Source: Salinivirgaceae bacterium
GTDB lineage: Bacteria; Bacteroidota; Bacteroidia; Bacteroidales; SZUA-534
Length of the DNA: 47,551 nt
Assembly: GCA_017474765.1 (NCBI GenBank)
Contig: JAFVGW010000051.1
Coordinates: 1-47,551, forward strand
Reading direction: 5' to 3'
Shown one piece after another: positions 41,138 to 47,551 of this stretch. Numbering within the stretch: position 1 is the stretch's first letter; each line of letters starts with the position of its first letter. The notes under the pieces were generated by a model. That model was given only the letters and a program-made list of their open reading frames with translations. It was not told the origin of the DNA and searched no databases. The position numbers were made by a program, and so were the translations under genes.

Positions 41138-41770
41138 TTAAGGTTTTACACCCCAACTCTTTATCTTTTCTTCAATCTTTGCCACTTTGCGGTCGCTCAA
41201 TTCCTCGCGAAGCCAGTCTATCAGCCCTATCTTCGTACCCTTTTCCGAATAACCGCCCCAGTTGTAGCCGCGATAACCAAATTCTTGTTTTACAAGATTA
41301 TAGTCGTCGCCGTTGTTAATTTGGTCGTTGAAAATACGGTCGATAACAGCCTCTTTCGTTCCCCAGCCATCGCAAGCGGCCTGAATTTGGTCTGCAACGC
41401 CTCGCGCTTCTGCCCTTGACATTGTGATTTTGTTATCGTCAATCTTCAACTCCTGCAAGGCGTTTTCGCTCCGTGCCTCGTTACGCGATTTTTTGATTGT
41501 GTTCCAAATTTTGCGGCCAATCAGGAACGTAAGGCCAGCAGCACCAGCACCAACAACGACCTTAATAGCCGTCGGATTGATGGCTTTTGCTTTCTTTGCG
41601 GCGTTTCCAGCAGTCGAGGCCACATCAGCCACAACGCCATTCAACGATTTGCGCTTCTTGGTCTTGCAGCCTGACAATTTTTTGGCGCAGCCTAACGATT
41701 TTTTCGCTGTTTTCCTTGCTTTTGCGGCTCTCGCCTTGCGACAAGCCGCATTTTGTTTCTTTGTTCCCAT
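41138..41770 (-). CDS. Basic membrane protein with an annexin-like segment
   Basis: This 210-residue protein has a very basic, Cys-containing N-terminus (about 1-45; 'KARAAKARKTAKKS'), a hydrophobic helix (about 68-88; 'AIKVVVGAGAAGLTFLIG') and a C-terminal domain (about 115-205). The latter contains 'AACDGWGTKEAVIDRIF' and 'LIDWLREELSD', which resembles the annexin repeat (GxGT-E-x-I, then a Leu-rich helix near the end). One repeat only is seen. The resemblance is by motif and would need a profile search. The gene sits among small membrane proteins between lysis-like and coiled-coil genes; a membrane-linked or structural function is possible. Confidence 0.6.
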   Translation of the reverse strand: MGTKKQNAACRKARAAKARKTAKKSLGCAKKLSGCKTKKRKSLNGVVADVASTAGNAAKKAKAINPTAIKVVVGAGAAGLTFLIGRKIWNTIKKSRNEARSENALQELKIDDNKITMSRAEARGVADQIQAACDGWGTKEAVIDRIFNDQINNGDDYNLVKQEFGYRGYNWGGYSEKGTKIGLIDWLREELSDRKVAKIEEKIKSWGVKP

Positions 41771-41787
41771 AGTCGTATAGATTTGAT

Positions 41788-42030
41788 TTATAATTGTTTT
41801 CCGCGCCGTTTGCCCAGTATGAACCCAAAAAGGAACAATCCAGCACAGCCAGCGGTTTTCAGGACTTTATTCAAGTGTTCGTCGTCGTTCAAATAGGTTA
41901 GCGCACGGCTGGCCGCGTTTGCGCCCTTTTGTGCTACCTTGCTGCCGACGGCTTTTGCGTTGGCTTTCAGTTGTGCTTTTTGTTCGGCTGAAATGTCGCC
42001 TAACTGCTTTTTGTTCTTTTTCTTGCTCAT
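41788..42030 (-). CDS. Small lysine-rich protein with C-terminal membrane helix
   Basis: This 80-residue protein starts MSKKKNKKQLG, with a charged, helical N-terminal part (about 1-57) and a single membrane segment (about 60-74; 'AGCAGLFLFGFILG') followed by a basic end 'KRRGKQL'. The shape is compatible with a small phage membrane protein such as a pinholin, holin partner or head-tail accessory, but nothing specific identifies it. It is 17 bases upstream of the annexin-like gene. Confidence 0.65.
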   Translation of the reverse strand: MSKKKNKKQLGDISAEQKAQLKANAKAVGSKVAQKGANAASRALTYLNDDEHLNKVLKTAGCAGLFLFGFILGKRRGKQL

Positions 42031-42108
42031 AGTTGTAAGGTTTTAGGGTTGTGAGGGTCGGGGGTTGGGAGAATGGCACTAAAACCAGCACCCGACCCTC
42101 ACTTACCA

Positions 42109-42285
42109 TCAAATAAATTTCAATGCGGTTTTCACCAGCGACGGCTTTGCGGCGGCTGCTTGAAGCAGACGCTTTGCGTCGGCGGCTGGCACTTTATCGA
42201 GCATACGCTCCAGTGCGGTTTCCAATTCAGTGTCGGTGCGTTCACCTGCCAATGTGGTCTCAACCACTTTTACTTTGTAAGCCAT
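42109..42285 (-). CDS. Very small helical phage protein (58 residues)
   Basis: ATG at 42285 follows the same 'aaactATG' leader as its neighbours and the stop TGA is at 42109-42111. The product begins MAYKVKVVETTLAGERTDTE and continues as an amphipathic helical segment with 'LETALERMLDKVPAADAKRLL' split across two helices. The consistent leader, the coding-like composition and the tidy fit between neighbouring genes support it as real. Function is unknown. Confidence 0.6.
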   Translation of the reverse strand: MAYKVKVVETTLAGERTDTELETALERMLDKVPAADAKRLLQAAAAKPSLVKTALKFI

Positions 42286-42339
42286 AGTTTTGTGTGTTTA
42301 AATAGTTAATAATTAAATATTTATTGTAACCCAAAGGGT

Positions 42340-42714
42340 TTAGTTATTGCTTAACTCCTTTTTGCGGCGACGACGGCGGCGTTCAATATCATCAACCAGT
42401 ACGGCGTTTTGTTCAGTAAGCAATTTAACTTGTTCGCTCAACTGCTTGTTCTGCTCGGCAAACGCCTTTAGTTGTGTGCCTAATTGCAGGTTTTCAGTCT
42501 GCAACCGCATAATCTCTTTCTTACTCTCCAGCACCTCTTTGTAGAGTTCGGCCAAACGGATAATCATTTCGTCGTTTGACTTTCGCAACTCCACAATAGA
42601 TTCGCGATGGAATTTCTCATCTTCGCGCTTATTGCTTTTGCGCTCGCGGCTTCGGCCAGCCACCCAAGCAAAGGCCGTCGCCAATAGGCTAAATATTTTT
42701 GTTATCCAATTCAT
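42340..42714 (-). CDS. Membrane-anchored coiled-coil phage protein
   Basis: This 124-residue protein starts at ATG 42714 (MNWITKIFSLLATAFAWVAG), giving a hydrophobic N-terminal segment, then a basic stretch and a long heptad-type coiled coil (about 35-108) rich in Gln, Leu and Glu, ending 'RRRRRRKKELSNN'. An upstream in-frame ATG (42753) would overlap the large fibre gene and displace the membrane segment, so 42714 is preferred. Its architecture resembles lysis-module or virion membrane proteins. It lies 10 bases after the large fibre gene. Confidence 0.7.
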   Translation of the reverse strand: MNWITKIFSLLATAFAWVAGRSRERKSNKREDEKFHRESIVELRKSNDEMIIRLAELYKEVLESKKEIMRLQTENLQLGTQLKAFAEQNKQLSEQVKLLTEQNAVLVDDIERRRRRRKKELSNN

Positions 42715-42724
42715 AGTTATATTG

Positions 42725-45700
42725 TTATGATTTAACTTCAAGTTTGCCGCCAATCACTTCGTAGGTTATAACACCTTGTCCGTGATAATTACTCCACATA
42801 GAGTAAAGTCGTTGCGTACTCATCATATAATAAGTGCCTGAATGACCTGATAAATAAAGACGCACATAAGAAATGTCGCTATAATTGAACGATTCATAGG
42901 TGTATTCAATCACTACCATATCACCCTCTCTCAACGTTTCAGGTCTTGTTCCTATCCATTCGTCAATGTCTATTTCCGTTGATGATACCCAACCTGAACG
43001 CGCTCTATAAGTATGTTTGGTGTTGGCTTCTATAATACCGTTAACCACCTCATTAACATATCTTCTAACATACTCATATACTGCTTTTGGTGTTGCAGCA
43101 TAAGCAAACGAACCGTCTAATGCGGCAGCGTTCTCATCAATATCATCAATTAACGATACGTGTCCGAAAGTGGAATCGGAAGCGCGTTGCGCGGTGTGGT
43201 CGTCTATCTTAATATCCAACAGCGCGGCGGCTTGTCGGAGTGCAGCCGCTTCGGTGTCGATATTGTTTTGCAGGGTTACAGCCGTGTTTTTTCTTGCTGT
43301 TTCTTCGGCGGCAACGGCAGCGCGACGCTCGGCGGTTTCAGCAAGAAGCATTGTGCCAACCTTAACCAGTTCAAACATTTGGGCAAACGAGGCTGGGAAA
43401 TTATATAGGCTGCGATAGATAACACCTGCACGCTTGATAAACTCGCCGCGTTGGGTCGTCAGTTCGCCGCCGTCGGTCATTGCGTCGGGTGCAAGGAAAA
43501 AATCGCCCACGCTAAAGGCTTCTGCACCAACGGTTAAACCGTATATTACGCCGTTTTTTGTGAATAGTGTTGAATTATCGACCGAAGATTGAATGTTCCA
43601 TTGTTTAAACGTTATGCGATAAGCATTGGCCGCAAGCCATTCAGTAATACAAGCAGGTGTGTATGTTCCGCTTGTAAATCTAAACATCTGCCAAATATTC
43701 TTCTTTTCGTCCCAAATATGATGAACGGAATATGGTGAATAATGTGTCTCACTTGTTAAATCAAGGTCGGGTTGCTCATAATCCCAATTCTCCGTTCCTT
43801 TATATGTGAAAAAACCACTCTCCGTTAGCGGTGCATAAAGCGTGCAGTTGTCCATTATTCGATAATGAACGCCCAACCAAGTAACAATGTCTCCCTTTTG
43901 ATAATTGTAACGAGAACCAAAAGTAGTTACAGCAACCGTTTCAAGCAGGGCTGTAAAATCAACAGCAGCAACACACTGATAATTCTTTCCACCGTCGGCT
44001 ACCCAATCGCCAGCAGTGTAAGCACCGCCAATATTCAACGCAGGTATTACGCCAGCAGGAGCGGCCATCACCTCTTTAAAGGATAATTGCTCAAAATGAT
44101 TGCTAACATTCAGGGTTGCTTCGTCGTCGGAATAATAATATATTGAATCGTCGAGTTTTACGATTGTTTTACCGCTGATAACCGTGTTTAGGCCAAAACT
44201 CTCAACAATGGTCAGTTGTTGGGCATTGGCTGTTAACCATTCGGTTAGTCGGGCAGGGGTTAGGTTTATTCTATTGGTACCCTCCCAAACACTTTTCATT
44301 TCGTAAAAGCACCATACGTTTCTTTGCTCGTCGTATATCTTTAATCTATAATTGTTTACATAATCATAAGTGTTTTGGGGGTTGTAAACTGGATAGCCAT
44401 AGTAATAATCCTTATCCTTATTAGTTCCGCGTAACGCAACAAACCTGCTAATAACCGTTTGGTGCGTACAATCGGCCTGAATCAAGTAATATTTACTTTG
44501 CCATTCAACAATGTTGCCCTCTGCGTAGTTAAATTGTGAGCCAAAACTATACGGTGTGGCGATTTTTGGCAGCAGGGTTGTCAGGTCAACGGCTGACTTG
44601 CAGCGGTATAGATTATTGTTAATAATAGCAAAATCGTCAACCGCATAGGCTTTTTCAATGTCGATGGCCGCGTCGCTATCAACTTGCACAAAGTTGTTTT
44701 CAAACACATTGGGGTCGGCGTAGCCGTCGATACAGTGGTATAGGTTGCCTCTGCGCGTAACAAGGTCGCCAACGGCGTAGGTTGCAGTGGGGTCAAACTC
44801 CGCTGCAAGGGTAGTGGTGTTGGCTTTGGTTGATACGGCCTTTGGCGTGGCTGCAACGTGTTCGTAAACATCGAGTTCGGGCTGGTAGTCCGAATCGCTC
44901 AATCTTACGTGAGCCGATACTGCGGCGGTTGCCTTTGTGTCGGCGTGCTGTGTCAGTCTTTCGCCCAGCACCAAGTCTGCGTTTTCGCGTGTCGCGGCTT
45001 CATCGTTGATATTATCTTGCAGGGCTTCATCGGCGGCGGCGCGTGCGGTTGCCTCGTCGCTGTCGGCTGTTGCGCGTGCTGCGGCCTCGCGGTTCAATTC
45101 GTCGTCCACCGTTACGCGGTCGAAGAAACGGTTGAATTGAAGCGGATAGGTCTCTTTGAAGCGATACAACGAGAAAATTTGAATGTCAGTGTAAGTGTGT
45201 TCGCGGTCGGCCTCTTGATAGAAATACTTGTCAGCCTCGGCACTCTCCAGCCCTGCAAATTGGGCTATCGAATCCTGCTCCACGGTCGAGTGATTTGTGT
45301 ATGTCTCGCCAACGTATTTGAAAAATCTTCCCGATTGATAAAGGTCGGTAGCATTATTAAACACATCGCCGTTTATAATAGAAAAATTCGCCTTGCTAAA
45401 CCAAGTGTCAACATTACCCAACAAGCGGAGCGGGGTACAGTTTTGGTCAAGTATTTGTCTAATGGTGCTGGCTTGGTATTTCCTTTGAAAACGGTAAACT
45501 TTATCACCAATTTTAACCGTTTTGCCAATATTATAATTATTTGAATATGAAAATGTTGTTTCAGTGGTTTCTCCGTCAACAACTTGAACATAACGATTGA
45601 AGAAATCGACAAGATTTAAAATGTCAAGTGATTGAGTGGTCAAGTATATCGCTAAATTTGCCCATTTTATATATTTCCCAGCCTCATAAGTTCCAGTCAA

Positions 45701-47425
45701 AGAAAATTCCTCTACCTCTATTTCCTCAAACACAATAGGGTGCAAGAGTTTCCGCACTGGTGTTTGTTGTTGACTGCTTTTATTGCCTTTTACAAATTCA
45801 CCGTCGGCGTAGTTGTGTTCCATATCCCAACCGCCAAACACCTCTTGCACCATTTCAGCGTAAGTGTCAAAGGCTGTTTCGTCGCGGTGCGGCTTAATGC
45901 AGCGGTAAAGGTCGCCATTGTGAGTAACAAGGTCGCCAACGGCGTAGGTTGCCGCTGGGTCAAAATCGGGAGCAATGTCGGTCAGGTCGGCTTTGGTAGC
46001 GCAAGCCTTATCAACGACCGTTTTTACGCCTTTTGGCGTGGCTGCTGTGGCTGCGTTCTTGTCCTTTTCCAGTTCAGCGGCTGTTTCAATATCGGAAATC
46101 ACAACGTGGCCGAAGCGTGCGCCGCTGGCCTTGCCTTTTGCAAAGATAGCCTGCTGGTTCTCATCTTCGCCGCATTGCTGGTGTTCAATCAAATAGCCGT
46201 TAACCGTGCTTACAGCCTTTGGCGAAGCGGCTACACCGCCTCTTTCGGCAGTATTATCATCGTCGGCAATATCGTCGGTAAGACGGACAAAGCCGTGATT
46301 GTCGGCTGTTGCGCGTGTAGATACAATTTCGGCTTTGCGTAAATTGCCGAGATTCTGCAATATAACATAGTAAGGCTGTGCAACAACGTTTGCTGTCGCG
46401 TCGGTAAAATCGAACTCAAAACCCTTGCTGTCGCGTATGAATTTTGTGTTTTGCGGCAAGTTTTTGTGAATGAAAAGCCACTTTTCGGCAAAATCGTCGC
46501 CCAGTGCTTCATTTACAAAAATTCCGCTTTCCCTTACGTTGCTGCTGTTGTAGCGTTCAGCAATAGTAAAATCGTTGACGCGCTTAACGCTGCAAGGGTG
46601 CAGTTGTAACTCCCATTGCGGCTCGTTTTCTTCGTTGCCGTCGGTTGTAGTGGTATAAACCGATATTTTGCCATCGACAAATTCGGTCAGGGTGCGGCGG
46701 TAGCGGCCACCGTTTATGGCCGTAATATTGCCCTTGTCGTCTCTTATTATTGTGCCACCGCCCATATAAACAACCTCAAGCCCGAATGAACCGCTGCCAT
46801 CAGGGTACGAGCCATAATAGAAGCCGCTTTGGTTGGTGGTTTTTATTTTCTCTTTCAGGTAGATAGTCTTTGCAGCGTTGGTAGGGTTTTCGCTGTTTTC
46901 TTGTGCCGTCAGCGTCAATTCTTCGGGATAGAACAAACCGCTTTCAACTGACTGCGTGCCGTCGAAAGCGTGGCCTTGTATCAGCCTTGTTTCTTTCAGG
47001 CGGTCGGCTTCGGCGGCTGTTTCGCTTGACAGCGACTGAACAGCGTATTTTTTCCACTTGGTACGATAACGCTGCACCGCCACTCCGTTGATAATTCTCG
47101 GATTGGGGTCGGGGTCGGTTACATTAGTGTAGGGATTGTCGTTAGCGTCGCGCTGCGGATAAATCAAACCATCGCTTTCCAATTCATCATAAACATAGAA
47201 AGCCCTTTCCGATTTTACCCAAACAAATATTCCGTCGTAGGCTACATTGTCTTGATTTTCTTCTTTAAGGTCGTCGCCACTAATGATGAAAAGGTCGTCC
47301 ACCTTATCAACTACAACACGCACATCAATCGGCTTCCGTAACGCCGAAAGAAAAAGACCGCCAAGCAAAAATAATTGCTGGCTGGAGAATATTGATTTGT
47401 CTTGTATTGTTTTCTTTTCTGCCAT
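42725..47425 (-). CDS. Large phage tail-fibre protein with CBM5/12-like repeats
   Basis: This 1566-residue protein has several repeated modules. The N-terminus ('LRKPIDVRVVVDKVDDL', 'RAFYVYD') is shared with the 865-residue fibre and probably binds the virion. Four phage-fibre repeats of the form 'GFVRLTDDI...ASPKAV' are at about residues 380, 438, 838 and 1420. Several segments of the type 'TYAVGDLVTHNGDLYRCI' (about 495, 878, 910, 1140 and 1172) resemble carbohydrate-binding CBM5/12 modules. Short coiled coils ('EATARAAADEALQDNINDEA') separate them. Together these indicate a long, trimeric adsorption fibre binding surface glycan. The upstream neighbour is another structural gene cut by the window edge. 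Confidence 0.82.
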   Translation of the reverse strand: MAEKKTIQDKSIFSSQQLFLLGGLFLSALRKPIDVRVVVDKVDDLFIISGDDLKEENQDNVAYDGIFVWVKSERAFYVYDELESDGLIYPQRDANDNPYTNVTDPDPNPRIINGVAVQRYRTKWKKYAVQSLSSETAAEADRLKETRLIQGHAFDGTQSVESGLFYPEELTLTAQENSENPTNAAKTIYLKEKIKTTNQSGFYYGSYPDGSGSFGLEVVYMGGGTIIRDDKGNITAINGGRYRRTLTEFVDGKISVYTTTTDGNEENEPQWELQLHPCSVKRVNDFTIAERYNSSNVRESGIFVNEALGDDFAEKWLFIHKNLPQNTKFIRDSKGFEFDFTDATANVVAQPYYVILQNLGNLRKAEIVSTRATADNHGFVRLTDDIADDDNTAERGGVAASPKAVSTVNGYLIEHQQCGEDENQQAIFAKGKASGARFGHVVISDIETAAELEKDKNAATAATPKGVKTVVDKACATKADLTDIAPDFDPAATYAVGDLVTHNGDLYRCIKPHRDETAFDTYAEMVQEVFGGWDMEHNYADGEFVKGNKSSQQQTPVRKLLHPIVFEEIEVEEFSLTGTYEAGKYIKWANLAIYLTTQSLDILNLVDFFNRYVQVVDGETTETTFSYSNNYNIGKTVKIGDKVYRFQRKYQASTIRQILDQNCTPLRLLGNVDTWFSKANFSIINGDVFNNATDLYQSGRFFKYVGETYTNHSTVEQDSIAQFAGLESAEADKYFYQEADREHTYTDIQIFSLYRFKETYPLQFNRFFDRVTVDDELNREAAARATADSDEATARAAADEALQDNINDEAATRENADLVLGERLTQHADTKATAAVSAHVRLSDSDYQPELDVYEHVAATPKAVSTKANTTTLAAEFDPTATYAVGDLVTRRGNLYHCIDGYADPNVFENNFVQVDSDAAIDIEKAYAVDDFAIINNNLYRCKSAVDLTTLLPKIATPYSFGSQFNYAEGNIVEWQSKYYLIQADCTHQTVISRFVALRGTNKDKDYYYGYPVYNPQNTYDYVNNYRLKIYDEQRNVWCFYEMKSVWEGTNRINLTPARLTEWLTANAQQLTIVESFGLNTVISGKTIVKLDDSIYYYSDDEATLNVSNHFEQLSFKEVMAAPAGVIPALNIGGAYTAGDWVADGGKNYQCVAAVDFTALLETVAVTTFGSRYNYQKGDIVTWLGVHYRIMDNCTLYAPLTESGFFTYKGTENWDYEQPDLDLTSETHYSPYSVHHIWDEKKNIWQMFRFTSGTYTPACITEWLAANAYRITFKQWNIQSSVDNSTLFTKNGVIYGLTVGAEAFSVGDFFLAPDAMTDGGELTTQRGEFIKRAGVIYRSLYNFPASFAQMFELVKVGTMLLAETAERRAAVAAEETARKNTAVTLQNNIDTEAAALRQAAALLDIKIDDHTAQRASDSTFGHVSLIDDIDENAAALDGSFAYAATPKAVYEYVRRYVNEVVNGIIEANTKHTYRARSGWVSSTEIDIDEWIGTRPETLREGDMVVIEYTYESFNYSDISYVRLYLSGHSGTYYMMSTQRLYSMWSNYHGQGVITYEVIGGKLEVKS
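44758..45964. repeat. Duplicated ~40-base coding block within the large fibre gene
   Basis: AACAAGGTCGCCAACGGCGT and the bases after it occur at about 44759 and 45927 with very few differences, coding the 'YAVGDLVT' core of two CBM-like units. The identity exceeds that of the other units, so the copy is recent or maintained by gene conversion. Confidence 0.65.
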
Positions 47426-47433
47426 AGTTGTAA

Positions 47434-47551
47434 TTATTTGAAATTAACCTCAAAGGGCTGTGAACCTGCATTATAACTGGTATCTATAAAAAACAAGTGC
47501 CAATGAACCGAGCCGCCAGCAACTATCGGGTCGGTTGCGTCGTCCAAGTAT
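47434..47551 (-). CDS. Phage structural protein, C-terminal end only
   Basis: A minus-strand frame enters from the window edge and ends at TAA (47434-47436), 8 bases before the large fibre ATG at 47425. The visible 38 residues include 'YLDDATDPIVAGGSVHWHLF' and end in 'FEVNFK'. The rest of the gene is outside the window. Position suggests another tail or baseplate gene, but nothing in this fragment identifies it. Confidence 0.6.
   Translation of the reverse strand, partial: YLDDATDPIVAGGSVHWHLFFIDTSYNAGSQPFEVNFK

Larger units (their letters stand above)
30602..47551. mobile_element. Prophage (one end), integrated next to tRNA-Lys
   Basis: A tyrosine recombinase close to a tRNA 3' end, followed by at least 14 packed, mostly phage-fibre-like genes on the opposite strand, marks one end of an integrated phage. 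The visible part carries only host-recognition, small membrane and accessory genes. Capsid, portal, terminase and replication genes would lie beyond base 47551. The boundary with the tRNA is inferred, because the second attachment site is outside the window. Confidence 0.75.

Overview
The window looks like a chromosomal segment of an uncultured or little-studied Bacteroidales bacterium (gut or oral type) with one end of a prophage. The signs are Bacteroidetes promoters (TAnnTTTG -7 boxes), A-rich leaders with almost no Shine-Dalgarno sequences, a type IX secretion (T9SS) C-terminal domain, a BspA/B-repeat/beta-helix giant surface protein with the Bacteroidales FAVSGRRAAK-type repeat, and Bacteroidetes-restricted families (a DUF2795-like protein, DUF4954, the tandem-ACT/PaaK pair). 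All assignments come from reading the sequence. No database search was run.

Layout. (1) 3-9224: a >3000-residue surface protein, open at its 5' end. (2) 9243-10392: a SAM methyltransferase and a small acidic conserved protein. (3) 10608-13298, minus strand: a subtilisin-like protease gene interrupted by one in-frame TGA, which separates the catalytic part from its T9SS sorting domain. (4) 13475-16405: a LytTR response regulator, an exported protein of unknown function, a TSCPD protein and an EamA transporter. (5) 16406-19050: an AT-rich island with a papain-like (C10/C39-type) cysteine peptidase gene split over two overlapping frames, plus a small lipoprotein. (6) 19077-24570: DUF4954, a SIS-domain protein and HtpG. 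(7) tRNA-Ser(CGA), then a roughly 470-base gene-free stretch with strong hairpins. (8) 25302-30206, minus strand: tandem-ACT protein, phenylacetate-CoA ligase, a four-helix-bundle protein flanked by inverted short repeats, a PLP aminotransferase and PurA. ACT, PaaK and the aminotransferase probably form an aryl-acid/aromatic amino acid module.

(9) 30529-47551: tRNA-Lys(UUU), then a tyrosine recombinase and, on the opposite strand, at least 14 tightly packed phage genes running to the window edge. These are the host-recognition end of a prophage. They include a 1566-residue fibre with phage-fibre and CBM5/12-like repeats, an 865-residue BspA-like fibre, a collagen-like fibre, a fibre with 'ATSGSYDDLNDKP' repeats, an Ig-like fibre, a glycosyltransferase, several small membrane/coiled-coil proteins (lysis or structural candidates), a protein with an annexin-like segment, and two paralogous small proteins. 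The other prophage end is outside the window.

The points most worth following up are the stop-interrupted T9SS subtilase, the frame-split peptidase with its lipoprotein, the modular fibre cassette with its embedded glycosyltransferase, and a tRNA-type promoter followed by a stable hairpin in the non-coding left end of the prophage.
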